Part shown: positions 36,590 through 48,065 of the stretch, in pieces
Layout of the letters: each line of letters starts with the position of its first letter
Numbering within the stretch: the first letter of the stretch is position 1
Translations under genes and position numbers: made by a program
Source of the DNA: Pelobates cultripes
Lineage: Eukaryota; Chordata; Amphibia; Anura; Pelobatidae
Length of the DNA stretch: 64,000 nucleotides
Assembly (NCBI GenBank): GCA_933207985.1
Contig: OW240918.1
Coordinates: 110,495,454 to 110,559,453 of the forward strand
Direction: 5' to 3'
Notes under the pieces: model-generated
Told to the model about the DNA's origin: nothing
Seen by the model: the letters and a program-made list of their open reading frames with translations, nothing else
Databases searched by the model: none

Positions 36590-37077
36590 AGTTGAAGGAA
36601 AATATTTAGTTTGGATGTTTAGATCATGTGTCTGCTCAATTCTATGCAATTTATGAGTTAAACCACTTTTGTTTCTGTCCATACAGCTCTAGCCACATCT
36701 CATGTACGCTGTGTGATTGATGCAGCCTGCATAACAAATGGTTTTTATTTCACTCAGATGTTAACATACTTTACAAGTTGTTATCTCTTGCTCTGTAAAT
36801 TGAATGTTAATCACACACAGGATGCTCCTGCAGGATCTGGAAGGCTATCAACAGAGCAACAGATAAAAAAAAACTACAAACTTAACAGAATGTACAATAA
36901 AGGAACTTTAAACATTAGATCTCTCTTTACAGTGCATAGGAAGGCTGTGTGAGTCACATGCAGGGAGGTGTGGCTAGGACTACATAAACAAAATGACAAC
37001 TTCTAAATGGCAGACAATTGAACAGTGGGACTGCATGGGTATGAACTATACATTAAAACAGCTTCATCTTTATCTCT
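36590..37077. mobile_element. MITE related to the copy at 10625-11078
   Basis: Shared words in order: 'ctgctcaattct', 'gagttaaaccactttt', 'tctagccacatct', and, inverted, 'tgtgagtcacatgcagggag', 'taaaacagcttcatctttat'. TTAA at 37078-37081 could be the right target site. The left end is diverged. Confidence 0.5.
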
Positions 37078-37119
37078 TTAAGTGCTTCCTACTAAATGTG
37101 ATTTGGTTAGCACCTGTGA

Positions 37120-37522
37120 TAGAATTTATCTTGATTCCAAGTCTCAAGCTTATAGGTGTCATGTAATGATATCCTATATTAAAATTGGCTAACTTGGACT
37201 CAGGAAATGTTGATGCTTAAAACGACACTTAAGACCATATATGTCTAGTTTTGGGAACAGATAGCCCCCACCTGAGATGTCTCTTCTCAAATCATTCTGT
37301 TCTTTCTCTTTCTTGGAACTTATTTGTTATATGTACATGACGTTCATCCCTATGTCTTATCTGTACTCCCTTCCTATTACTGTTCTATGAGTATTTGCAC
37401 TTAAGCACTTACTTTTTAATGTATAAAAACCCAGCTGATGAATAAACGACAGAGGCTTATTTTGAATACCAACAGGTGTCTGGTGTGTAATTCGCGCTCC
37501 TACAAGTGCACTTGTAATAACA
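37120..37522 (+). mobile_element. LTR-like sequence, possible endogenous retrovirus solo LTR
   Basis: A TATA-like tataaaa at 37422-37428, an AATAAA at 37441-37446 and a downstream GT-rich 'ggtgtctggtgtgtaatt' are spaced as in the U3-R-U5 of a retroviral LTR. 'aacaatttgggcttcctctg' after it vaguely resembles the LTR/primer-binding-site junction of gammaretrovirus-like elements. I could not fix the 5' boundary or a target duplication, and no retroviral genes are present. Confidence 0.4.
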
Positions 37523-39000
37523 ATTTGGGCTTCCTCTGAATATAACATAGATCAATATTTGGATCTATATCAAGTGGCTTCACTGCAACATTGTAATAGT
37601 AAAAACAGAAAAAAAGTACTGTACTGTTTATACCAAATACTGAGAAATAAAACCAAGGATTAAACTTTCAGCTAAGCAATGTCTGTAATAAAATACACAC
37701 TTCTTTTATTAATTCTAAAACACAAGAAATAAGCTAATGACCCAAGACCACATTATACAGAACAGCAATTTAATTCAATCTATGTTGAGTTGCCAGAGTT
37801 CAGTTTGAGTCCTCCCTGCATATTTGGTGAACATTTAGTTGGGGGAGGGGGCGGAGCGAGATGACATAGTGTGCATTGTTGCGTCCTTGTGGAAAGCTGA
37901 TGAGGGAGCGATCGAGGGAGCCAACCAAGACTGGAGAAGACGACCCGACTTACCTGGCATGCCACCCGGAGTGCCTCTTAGAACAACATACTGGACAGAG
38001 AGGACCTGATGCTGTGCTGAAGAACAGGGAGAAGCAGCTAGCTACTCCATACATCAGATAAAGTCATAGCCAGCTACCCCAATGGATAAACCCAAGGGAA
38101 CCTAGCACGGGCGAATGCATCCAGTGGAAACCTATAACATTGACAACAGATGAAAACGGCAAGTTGGAGCATACCTCTACAAGCTAAGTGCCAATTGTTA
38201 TTAATTTAATTGTATACTATGTTTACATTGTAGGGGTTAGCATAAACTCTGGACTGTCTGAAAACTCATGGACCCCTAAGAGAGAGGTGAAAATAGGGGA
38301 CGATGTAGAGAGCAGCACAATATATAAGGGCAATATATAAGTTATAGAAGTTAAAAATCATTTAAAGCAAGTCAACTTTGCCCATAGCATGGAGCAGATT
38401 GTTGTGTATTTGCAATGTGCTAAGCTAACGTGCCAAGTGGGATTCGCTGATTCAAGTGCTTTTTCTTCCATTTTTTTTGTTTGTTTGTTGTTTTTTTTTT
38501 GTATTATCACAGCACTTTGCACTTCTACTCTATTCCTGCTACTTAACGCAGTATTTTACTATCCCATAAAAGCAAGTATAAAGCACGTGCAAAAGAATAA
38601 AATAACAATAAAATATAACTGTATACAGGACAGAGAGGTGAAGGCGTGAAGGAGAAGGACTCAGGCAGAAGAAAGCAAGATACAAAAAGGTACTACACCA
38701 AAAGCAAAGATAGCAACAGCCCAAGGAGCATACAACCTCCAGGAAAAGAATAAACAAATTTAAATACAACTTAAAATATAATGGCTACAAAAAAGACACA
38801 ACACGGCATGCACTTAAAAAAAGAAAAAAAGCCTGAAAATAAAACAGAAAAATTTATTTTTTGCTTTCACCAAATCCATCAAATAATGCTATAGAGTCAG
38901 GGCCGGACTGGGGATTCCAAAGCAGCCCTGGAAAACAAAATCTATGCCAGCCCCATAAGTCATTGCGCCATATATTGTCTTGCCACCCTAGATGATTGAT
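37523..39000. other. No confident gene; possible repeat remnants
   Basis: A GC-rich stretch at 37850-38110 resembles the head of a LINE. An ATG at 38780 begins MATKKTQHGMHLKKEKKPEN, vaguely like an L1 ORF1 start, but the frame soon ends. 'cagggccggactgg' at 38902 looks like a hAT-type terminus with no partner found. Confidence 0.3.
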
Positions 39001-39120
39001 ATAGATATATATTGATATATATATATATATATATATATAGAAAAATCAAAATATCCCCTGCACTCACGCTTACACTGAGGTCCAAAACCGGGCGCACCAC
39101 CAGAGCTCCAAAGCATGTAG

Positions 39121-39547
39121 AAAATGACAATAGGGAAGGCTGCTCTCCGGATTTAAAAACAAAAAATGTATTCAAACATATTAAAACCTACGACCAACAT
39201 TTCGGTCCCCGCTCGGGACCTTCCTCAGGGTCAAAAAATAGAACAACAAACCAGTACAGTAAAGTGCAATCATGGTCAATAAATACCTAAATCTACAATG
39301 AAAGTACTCACTCAGGTGTGTTACCCCATGTTCCCGCCGGCATCCTGTGCTCTTCCGGGTGTGCGCGCGCATACTGGTGCGTCACGCCCCCTCGCGTTAC
39401 GTGCCTGCGTGTCAGGTGCTACCGTTGTCTCGGCAACTATGAAAACATGCACCCTAGTGCGGCAAACAGTGAAATAAATAGCTCAATAAGGAAATGTGAG
39501 GACCTAGAAGTACTTAAGCATGCGGAATGTGTGAAAGAGATGAAAAT
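39121..39547 (+). repeat. Left arm of PLE inverted terminal repeat
   Basis: Reverse complement of 42700-43126 with few differences; one visible change is at the stem III palindrome (ACAT here, ACGT in the right arm on the ribozyme strand). Confidence 0.9.
39190..39236 (-). ncRNA. Hammerhead ribozyme-like motif (copy f)
   Basis: On the minus strand: stem I gacc, CTGAGGA (rc at 39222-39228), stem II ggtccc/ggggacc with loop gagc, GAAA, then TGTT instead of CGTT, then stem I ggtc. The change breaks the ACGT palindrome. Confidence 0.75.
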
Positions 39548-39939
39548 GTGTCATAAGATATATATAGCATAAAACATTGTGGGAACATGAATGTAACTCA
39601 ATGCCCGAACAACTTATGAATAAACCCCTCTAGGGTATTTAAAGCAACACTGTACCAAAGAACTGATCCAAGTGCAAGATAAATACAATAAGGCTGAGAG
39701 TTAGTGTCAATAAAGTGCTAACGGTGCAAAATAAAGTGCAATATAGAAGTGCAATAACAAAGTGCTAATGCCTAAAGTGCAAACAGATCATGATGTGCTT
39801 TGCCCTCTATATATATATATAACATGATAATATACAATAACAATTGTAATCACTTTCCATACACTAAAAACACACAAAACGAAACAAAAAAGGTAATATA
39901 CATAAATATAAAAATTAAAAATGAACTAGCTATCAACCC

Positions 39940-42696
39940 TCATAAAAAAGAATGATATGTATTACTTTCATTTAACCCCATAGGAGCCACTGTATTTAAT
40001 TGGTGGATCCAAAAGGCCTCCCTTTGGAGTAACATCTTTCCCCTATCACCATCTCTACGGGGGAGGGGGATATGATCTATGCCCACAAACTTCAATGATG
40101 CCAATGGGTGTTTTAGGTCAAGAAAATGCCGAGCCACTGGCTTGTCTGATGATCCGTCCCTATAGGCTAATCTAATGCTCGACCGATGGCCTCTGATCCT
40201 TTCACACAATTGGGTCTCTGTTTTGCCCACGTAATGAAGCCCACATGGGCAAACTAACTTATATACAACAAATTGAGTCTTACAAGTGATGGTATGTTTT
40301 ATATCATAACTCCTGTTCGTATGTGGGTGATGAAATCTCTTCGCCGGAGTCATATGTCCACACGTCACACATCCAAGGCAACGTACACTTCCACGTATGT
40401 TATGTTTCACCAACCCTGTATAACTCTCCACAGTATCGGTATGAACCAATATATCTCTGAGGCTCTTGTTCTTTTTGTAACAGATAAGAGGTCTCTCCTT
40501 GAAGACCTTTGGCAATGTATCGTCCGCTGAAATCATCTTCCAATTGTCCTTGACAATAGCTGATATATGGCCAGACGAATTATGGAAGGTCATCGGAAAA
40601 ACCAATCTTGGTTCACGTGCCTTTCTTGGGTGTACCGGAGCCAAACGGGCTTTCAACAGTGCATCATCCAACACATGAGTATTATATCCTCTTTCCAAAA
40701 ATTTCTGAGTCATAGTCTTAAGTTGTACTTCAGCCTTATCTTTATCCGAATTGTTTCGGATCACCCTCTGAAACTGGGCCTTTGGAATTGATTTCTTCAG
40801 GGCAGCAGGATGTGCACTTCTGGCGTGCAATAATGTATTGCGGTCCGTAGGCTTCGAAAACAGAGTGTACTGGACCCTATTATTGCCATAGGAGAGTTCC
40901 AAATCCAAAAATTGGACACAATCAGAACTAATGTTAGCTGTAAACTTTATAGGCTGAGATAATGAACTCAACTTTTCCACCATAGTGGCCGCTTCCATGT
41001 ATGTACCCCTGCCAAATGATCAGCAAATCATCTATGTAGCGGTAGTACCCAATAATTCGATCCTGATAAGGGATTAAAATGTGTGTAGATTCATATACGT
41101 ACATGTACGCATTGGCGTACATGGGAGCCATCGCCGACCCCATTGATGTACCGGCCACCTGTAAGTACCATAGGTTTTCAAACCGGAAATAATTATTATG
41201 GAGTATGAGGGACAGCAACTCCAACACGAACTTAATAGGTGGTCCTTGATAAATGGAGGACTCACTCAATACTTGTCTCATTGCTTCAATACCCCCTATA
41301 TGGGGGATCACAGTATATAGACTTTTTACATCCATAGTGATGAAAATAGGAGCTACATTATTAAAATCCAACTCCTTAATTCTGTGTAGCAATGTTTGCG
41401 TGTCTTTGATGCAAGTATGTAGTTGTTCAACCGGCCCCTTAAAAACAAAATCAAGCCACTGGGCTATAGGTTCCAAAACACCATCAATGGCTGAGACAAT
41501 GGGCCAACCAGGAGGTCTATTGATGTCCATGTGGATCTTGGGGATGCTGTAAATAATAGGAGTACGAGGAGTTGATTTGTATAAAAATCTATACAATTCC
41601 AAACTAATAAAATCCGCTCTAAGGCCCATCTCTAATACATCCACGATTTTCTTTTGGATCTCTGACGTGGGATCTCCCACGAGGGGATGATATGTACCCA
41701 CATCTTGGAGTTGTCGTTTCAAATCTTCGGCATAATCTGTGTAATTCATAAGAACAATGCCCCCTCCTTTGTCCGCTTGACGAATGACTATAGAATGGTC
41801 CTGTGCAAGGTTTTTAAGTATTAGACGTTCACCTTTAGTAATGTTGTGTGCCTTATTATCAGTTTTAGAGAAGATGTCTTGTGCCATCTTAGATGTAGTC
41901 ATCAAAAAAGTCTTAATGGATGCTCTGGTGGATGGCGGGTCAAAAGTGGATTTCACTCTAAATTTATCATACCCTATAGGCTTATTCTGTACTTTTTCCT
42001 TATGGGTAGTATGAAAAAATTCTTTAAGTCTCATATTTCTGCCCATCTTAAACAGCTCCGTACTCCACTTGAAGGAATTAGCATAACTCGTGGGGACAAA
42101 AGAAAGACCTTTGCTAAGAATATTATGTTCTTGTTCACTAAGCTGTCTATGAGAAAGGTTGAATACTGGAGTTACTTGCGATGTGGGGGCTTTCCCCTCA
42201 ACGCTATTTTTGCCCTTGCGCCCTCTCCTATTCCTGTAAGCTCTTCGCCTCTGACCTTGCTCCTGGTGACTGTACCGGGTTCTGTCTGCTCTAAAAAAAC
42301 TGGAACATCATTTGGTACCTCATTCTCGGACATCGATTCCCCAGAGGTCACATCAATCATTGAGATCTTTGGACGAACGATCTTTTTACGGAAACGTCTA
42401 GGTCTGGGTGGACGGTCCCCTGATAGCCACCGGTATACCCGATGGTCTTTATAGTCCTGTTGGACCATTTCAAATTTTTGTTTCTTAAACCTGACCAACT
42501 CATTTTTATATTTCAAAAGCTCAACTTTAAGTTGTTGCTGCAGTTTTAAGCCTTCGGCAGAAGCTAGTAATACTGCTTGTTCAGTTTCCATAGTAAGAAT
42601 CTGTTGTTTAATTTCCAAAAGATCACTCTTTACATCCTTAATAGTAATAAGCATCAGGTCAAAAGAGGCTTTGTTCAATACATAAGTCCAATCCAA
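39940..42696 (-). pseudogene. Penelope-like protein: coiled-coil N-terminus, RT, GIY-YIG
   Basis: Three consecutive minus-strand frames make up one protein of about 900 residues broken by two frameshifts. The first (42172-42696) holds a Lys/Glu/Leu-rich probable coiled coil (IKDVKSDLLEIKQQILTMET) and a basic stretch RPPRPRRFRKK. The second (40934-42046) is the reverse transcriptase: IRQADKGGG, IIYSIPKIHM, TMDVKSLYTVIPH with the motif-A Asp, GTSMGSAMAPMYANAYM, and the YRYIDDLLIIW active site. The third (39940-40998) has the thumb (CVQFLDLELSY), the Cys knuckle CLGCVTCGH, and the nuclease VYKLVCPCGLHYVGKT, CERIRGHR, LLQREAFWIHQL. It ends LNESNTYHSFL. Catalytic residues are all present; only the frameshifts, near 42100-42170 and 40960-41000, disable it. 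Confidence 0.92.
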
Positions 42697-42699
42697 TTT

Positions 42700-43126
42700 T
42701 CATCTCTTTCACACATTCCGCATGCTTAAGTACTTCTAGGTCCTCACATTTCCTTATTGAGCTATTTATTTCACTGTTTGCCGCACTAGGGTGCATGTTT
42801 TCATAGTTGCCGAGACAACGGTAGCACCTGACACGCAGGCACGTAACGCGAGGGGGCGTGACGCACCAGTATGCGCGCGCACACCCGGAAGAGCACAGGA
42901 TGCCGGCGGGAACACGGGGTAACACACCTGAGTGAGTACTTTCATTGTAGATTTAGATATTTATTGACCATGATTGCACTTTACTGTACTGGTTTGTTGT
43001 TCTATTTTTTGACCCTGAGGAAGGTCCCGAGCGGGGGCCGAAACGTTGGTCGTAGGTTTTAATATGTTTGAATAAATTTTTTGTTTTTAAATCCGGAGAG
43101 CAGCCTTCCCTATTGTCATTTTCTAT
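42700..43126 (+). repeat. Right arm of PLE inverted terminal repeat
   Basis: This is the inverted terminal-repeat copy at the 5' side of the coding region. Its junction with the coding frame is at about 42699, immediately upstream of the coiled-coil region. The nearby Met is therefore not a reliable native start. Confidence 0.9.
43011..43051 (+). ncRNA. Hammerhead ribozyme-like motif (copy g)
   Basis: Stem I gacc (43011-43014), CTGAGGA (43015-43021), stem II ggtccc/gggggcc with loop gagc, GAAA (43040-43043), ACGT palindrome (43043-43046), U at 43047, and stem I ggtc (43048-43051). All conserved core bases of a minimal type I hammerhead are present. Confidence 0.85.
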
Positions 43127-43147
43127 ATATATATATATATATATATA
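43127..43147. repeat. (TA)n microsatellite, left part
   Basis: TA tract between the PLE right end and Tc1 element C; continues at 44769, so the Tc1 element split it. Confidence 0.95.
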
Positions 43148-44768
43148 CAGTTGCAAGAAAAAGTATGTGAACCTTTTGGAATGATATGGATTTCTGCACA
43201 AATTGGTCATAAAATGTGATCTGATCATCATCTAAGTCACAACAATAGACAATCACAGTCTGCTTAAACTAATAACACACAAAGAATTAAATGTTGCCAT
43301 GTTTTTATTGAACACACCATGTAAACATTCACAGTGCAGGTGGAAAAAGTATGTGAACCCCTAGACTAATGACATCTCCAAGAGCTAATTGGAGTGAGAT
43401 GTCAGCCAACTGGAGTCCAATCAATGAGATGAGATTGGAGGTGTTGGTTACAGCTGCCCTGCCCTATAAAAAACACACACCAGTTCTAGGTTTGCTTTTC
43501 ACAAGAAGCATTGCCTGATGTGAATGATGCCTCGCACAAAAGAGCTCTCAGAAGACCTACGATTAAGAATTGTTGACTTGCATAAAGCTGGAAAGGGTTA
43601 TAAAAGTATCTCCAAAAGCCTTGCTGTTCATCAGTCCACGGTAAGACAAATTGTCTATAAATGGAGAAAGTTCAGCACTGCTGCTACTCTCCCTAGGAGT
43701 GGCCGTCCTGTAAAGATGACTGCAAGAGCACAGCGCAGACTGCTCAATGAGGTGAAGAAGAATCCTAGAGTGTCAGCTAAAGACTTACAAAAGTCACTGG
43801 CAAATGCTAACATCCCTGTTAGCGAATCTACAATACGTAAAACACTAAACAAGAATGGATTTCATGGGAGGATACCACAGAGGAAGCCACTGCTGTCCAA
43901 ACAAAACATTGCTGCACGTTTACAGTTTGCACAAGAGCACCTGGATGTTCCACAGCAGTACTGGCAAAATATTCTGTGGACAGATGAAAGCAAAGTTGAG
44001 TTGTTTGGAAGAAACACACAACACTATGTGTGGTGAAAAAAAAGCACAGCACACCAATATCAAAACCTCATCCCAACTGTGATGTATGGTGGTGGGGGCA
44101 TCATGGTTTGGGGCTGCTTTGCTGCGTCAGGGCCTGGACGGATTTCTATCATTGAAGCAAAAATGAATTCCCAAGTTTATCAAGACATTTTGCAGGAGAA
44201 CTTAAGGCCATCTGTCTACCAGCTGAAGCTCAACAGAAGATGGATGTTGCAACAGGACAATGACCCAAAGCATAAAAGTAAATCAACAACAGAATGGCTT
44301 AAACAGAATAAAATACATCTTCTGAAGTGGCCCAGTCAGAGTCCTGACCTCAACCCGATTGAGACGCTGTGGCATGACCTCAAGAAAGCGATTCACACCA
44401 GACATCCCATGAATATTGCTGAACTGAAACAGTTCTGTAAAGTGGAATGGTCAAGAATTACTCCTGACCGTTGTGCATGTCTGATCTGCAACTACAGGAA
44501 ACGTTTGGTTGAAATTATTGCTGCCAAAGGAAGTTCAACCAGTTATTAAATCCAAGGGTTCACATACTTTTTCCACCTGCACTGTGAATGTTTACATGGT
44601 GTGTTCAATAAAAACATGGCAACATTTCATTCTTTGTGTGTTATTAGTTTAAGCAGACTGTTATTGTCTATTGTTGTGACTTAGATGATGATCAGATCAC
44701 ATTTTATGACCAATTTGTGCAGAAATCCATATCATTCCAAAGGGTTCACATACTTTTTCTTTCAACTG
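43148..44768 (+). mobile_element. Tc1 element C, full length, recent
   Basis: TA target duplication at 43146-43147 and 44769-44770, inside a TA microsatellite. Inverted repeats of about 230 bp carry two direct copies of 'aaaaagtatgtgaacc' per end: outer near 43157, inner near 43341, and mirrored on the right. This is the classical IR/DR arrangement. One almost intact transposase gene lies between. The low divergence of arms and gene suggests a young insertion. Confidence 0.97.
43524..44549 (+). pseudogene. Tc1 transposase with a single nonsense codon
   Basis: ATG 43524 opens [21 protein letters not shown] paired-like DNA-binding region follows: helix-turn-helix [20 protein letters not shown], a GRP-type linker (RSGRP), and a second helix-turn-helix near VSESTIRKTL. 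The DD34E catalytic domain has Asp in ILWTDESKVEL, Asp in MLQQDNDPKH and Glu in [14 protein letters not shown], with 34 residues between the last two. The frame is continuous for 341 codons apart from TGA at 44034-44036, after NTQHYVW. Family proteins have Arg there, so CGA to TGA at a CpG is likely. C-terminus AAKGSSTSY is complete. Probably inactive, but only one base change from open. Confidence 0.95.
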
Positions 44769-44866
<98 letters not shown>

Positions 44867-44960
44867 TAGATATATAGATATATATATATATATGCATATA
44901 TATAGATATAGATATATAGAGATATATATATGCATATATATCTATATATATATATATATT
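44769..44960. repeat. (TA)n-rich microsatellite, right part
   Basis: Nearly pure TA to about 44865, then mixed with 'gatata' and 'gcatata' units to 44960. Long isoleucine/tyrosine frames here are artefacts. Confidence 0.97.
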
Positions 44961-45140
44961 GCTTTTTCCAATATAAAATATTGGTCCTTTCAGAGTAAAA
45001 CGTTTAATTATACAGTAAGCATACTCACATGCAGACAATCTGACTGACACAAACTGATTGATACACAGCCTCATAGACAAACAATCTCACTGATATACAT
45101 AAGGTCATTGACATAAAAACACAAGCTCATTCAGTAGCAG

Positions 45141-45171
<31 letters not shown>
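45141..45171. repeat. (CA)n microsatellite
   Basis: About 15 perfect CA units. Confidence 0.97.
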
Positions 45172-45172
<1 letters not shown>

Positions 45173-45209
45173 GCAAACTCACTCACTAGCAGGCGTGCAC
45201 ACAAACACA

Positions 45210-45410
45210 GCTTAATGTAGTGGTTCTGGTGTCTATAGCCTGTCCCTGCAGGCTTTTCAATGTAAACATGACTTTTTAGAGAAAAGGCAGTGTTTACATT
45301 GCTTCCTAGTGACAGACACTCAGACGGTCACTAGAGGTGCTTCCTGTGTCAGTGCGGATTGGCTGAGATCATCAAGCTTGATGATCTCAGCCATAGAGGC
45401 AGGGCCAGTC
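45210..45410. mobile_element. TTAA-MITE-like fragment with 34-bp palindrome
   Basis: 'ggttctggtgtctatagcc' and 'gcagtgtttacattgcttcc' correspond to the interior of the MITE at 25092-25673. A 34-bp perfect palindrome at 45360-45393 is centred on AAGCTT. A diverged version of the same palindrome ('attatcaatgttgatgatct') is at about 55597-55620. Termini are missing. Confidence 0.55.
45360..45393. repeat. 34-bp perfect palindrome
   Basis: The half-site tggctgagatcatcaag is followed by its exact complement in reverse. It is a potential cruciform; hyphen-free. Confidence 0.95.
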
Positions 45411-45454
45411 GAGGGGAGACCAGCACGACGTGGGGAAAAAAAGGTGAGTAAAAA

Positions 45455-46008
45455 CACATATACACACACACATACCATGACACAGACACACCATGACAGA
45501 CACACACACCGTGACACAGACAGATACACACACACACCATGACAGAGACACACACATACCATGACAGAGACACACACATACCATGACAGACACACACCTT
45601 AAAAAAGACACACACACCTTGACACAGACAGACCGTGACACAGACAGACCGTGACACAGACAAACCCACACCGTGACACGGACACACTTTACATGACACA
45701 GACAGACACACACAGACACACACAGACCATGACACAGAGAGACCGTGACACAGATACACACACATTACATGACACAGACAGACACACACACACACCATGA
45801 CATACAGACACACACACACACACCATGACAAACACACACACCATGACAAACACACACACCATGACACAGACAGACCATGACATAGACAGACACACATTAC
45901 ATGACAGACACACACACACAATGACACAGACACCATGACAGACAGACACACACACACACCATGACACAGACAGAAACACAGACACACCATGACAGACAGA
46001 CACACAGT
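45455..46008. repeat. CA-rich minisatellite-like array
   Basis: Irregular units of about 14-30 bp combine 'cacaccatgaca' with 'cagacagac' and (CA)n. Frames of more than 100 codons on the minus strand consist almost only of Cys, Val, Ser and Leu and are low-complexity artefacts. Confidence 0.9.
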
Positions 46009-46960
46009 GAGGAATGGTATATCGATCATGAAGATCGTTCCGCCCCTCGGGCGTGCCGCTCTAGTGTTGGACACCTCCCTCCTCCTACATTGCCCTCAGC
46101 GAGAAAACCCCATAGTGGAACAGGGCAAACAATGCAATCAAGTGTTGGGGTATAAAGTTGTGTGTGGGCAAGAAAAAAATAATAATATAGAGTAAAGAAA
46201 GAAGGGGGAAAAAACATATAATAAAATGATTAGTACACATATATATGTATATGACAAATAAGTGTACATAAAGTGCTCATTGTTTAAGGTGACCTTTTTA
46301 GTAAGGTGTATAAAAGTGATCTATATAGTTGTTGGTGAGGATTGGTACAAATAAAGTGCTCATTGTATAAGATGACCTTTTTAGTAAAGTGTATTATAGT
46401 GATATGTATAGTTGTTTGTGAGGATTGGTACAAAGATATGTATCCTTGTAGATTATGTATAAAAAAGGGTGATGAATATGATATAATGGTTAAGAGGAAT
46501 TGGACTAAAAACTAAAGAATAGGGGCTTGGTAATATTGTATTGCTGAAGATAAGGTGTTTAAAAGTAGTGTGAGTGGAATTAATCTAATAAAATGTGTTA
46601 AAAAAATAAGTTAAAAATATATAAAAAATATATAAAAAAAGGAGGGGTATCTCCCAAGAAAGGGGTAATGTTTAAATGGTTAAACCAGAATGGAACAGAA
46701 AGACGAGTGAGATGGAAAGTGAATTCAAATAAAATGACATGACATGTGGGACCTATATCTGAGTAATGTGTTTGAATACTCGAGATACTGTATGGTGTTT
46801 TTTTTTTTTTTTTGTCATACACTCTGTCTGTCTTAGGTTCACTCTATTGTTTCGGATCAACCCATCTTACTTTTGTGTAAATACCAATAAAGATTTATTT
46901 ATTTTTTCTTCACAATCATAAGGTAACATTTGGAGAGAGACAGTCCCGAAAACTGATAAG
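46009..46960. other. AT-rich DNA with a short tandem duplication
   Basis: Around 46265-46436 an 83-bp unit beginning 'aagtgctcattgt' is present twice. 'aataccaataaagatttatt' near 46880 resembles a LINE 3' tail. No coding sequence was found. Confidence 0.4.
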
Positions 46961-48065
46961 AAACTACAATTTAAGCTGATTTTAATAAATGCCCGGGGGA
47001 TTAACACACCATGTAAAAGCTCTATAATTGTAGACTACTTGATAAAAAATCGGGTACAAATCTGTGCCCCACAAGAAACCCATTGGATAAGATCCAAGGA
47101 AAATATAATAAAGATACCCCACCATTAGTGTAGCACTAGAAAACAAAAAAAAGAGGAGTAGCATTTATTTTTGCAAAAGGCATTTCCCTAATCATTAAAC
47201 ATCAAGAATTAGATGCAGAGGGCCGATTTATCCTTTTAATATGTGAAATAAATGCAAGCTATTCACACTAGCTAATATCTATGCACCAAACAAAGCTACA
47301 ATAAAATTTATCACAAAAGTTTAAAAAAAAATAGAGCAGGTTAAGCAAGGGTTGGTATTAATCATGGAGGACTTCAATTGCGTAGTTGACCCTCTAAAAG
47401 ATAGAAAGAGCCATTATGATAGAAAAAGTAAGAAAACAACTGAGAACAGACTGCAAAATGTAATGAGTAATTATAATCTAAGAGATATATGGAGAACATT
47501 TCACCCTGCCGACCTAGACTACACATGTTATTTTAGAACATTTAACTCATACTCGAGAATTAATCTTATCTTGGGGAACGTGACCATGCTGTATTTTGTA
47601 AAAAAAAATTGAAATATAGGATATAGCATAGTCAGACCATAGCCCTGTCATGTTGGAATACAAAGATTTTATATTACACAAAAAAAACAATTTGGAAGAA
47701 ATTAATAATATAACAAATTTCTTTTTTTTAGAAAATAAAAATAAAGGTACACCGGATATTATGGTTTGGTGCGCTTTTAAGAAAATAAAAAAGGAGTACC
47801 GCCTCTCTTTAAACCACACCACAAAACTAAGTGGATACAAAAAGCAGAATAAAACAACACCCTCCACAGAATTAGCAAGTAAGATTGCAGAAACAGAAAA
47901 ACAGATCAATATCCAATTAATGAATAAATCAACCAAACAACTGGAAGCACTACAATCCAAGTGGTACTTAAAGGGCAACAAGCCAGAAACAATTATGTCA
48001 AATAATCTGAAAAAAGAGAAACATAAAAAAATTATTTATAAAATAAAAGACAAAAAAACTTACCT
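46961..48065 (+). pseudogene. L1-type ORF2, endonuclease part
   Basis: The start reads FKLILINARGINTPCKSS with a PQETHWI block, the APE-type endonuclease N-terminus (LQETH carries the metal-binding Glu). MVLIMEDFNCVVDP (47352 onward) corresponds to the GGDFNxxLxP block with its catalytic Asp-Asn pair. NNIxNFFFLENKNKGTPDIM and following Lys-rich residues are the linker before RT. Stops and frameshifts occur near 47130, 47612 and elsewhere, so the nuclease is not functional. Confidence 0.85.

Larger units (their letters stand above)
39014..43126 (-). mobile_element. Nearly full-length Penelope-like element with inverted ends
   Basis: The minus-strand coding region (39940-42696) is followed by a 3' region and terminal repeat at low coordinates. 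An inverted copy of that terminal repeat, about 427 bp, caps the 5' side. Left arm 39121-39547 and right arm 42700-43126 are near-identical reverse complements, as shown by a shared 80-residue shadow frame. Each arm carries a ribozyme core. The left side extends about 80 bp further than the right. TA repeats border both sides (39014-39042 and 43127 onward), consistent with insertion in a TA tract. Confidence 0.9.

Noticed and set aside
39318..39572. 84-codon plus-strand frame, repeated at 42659-42925
   Set aside because: Identical because both are the PLE terminal-repeat arms; no known domain and non-coding part of the element. Useful only as proof of the inverted repeat.
44685..45080. Frames of 120-127 codons made of Ile/Tyr repeats
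   Set aside because: These are translations of the (TA)n microsatellite on both strands.
45320..46074. Long minus-strand frames (up to 241 codons) rich in Cys and Val
   Set aside because: They are translations of the CA/CAGA-rich satellite; composition is low complexity and no start context or domain is present.
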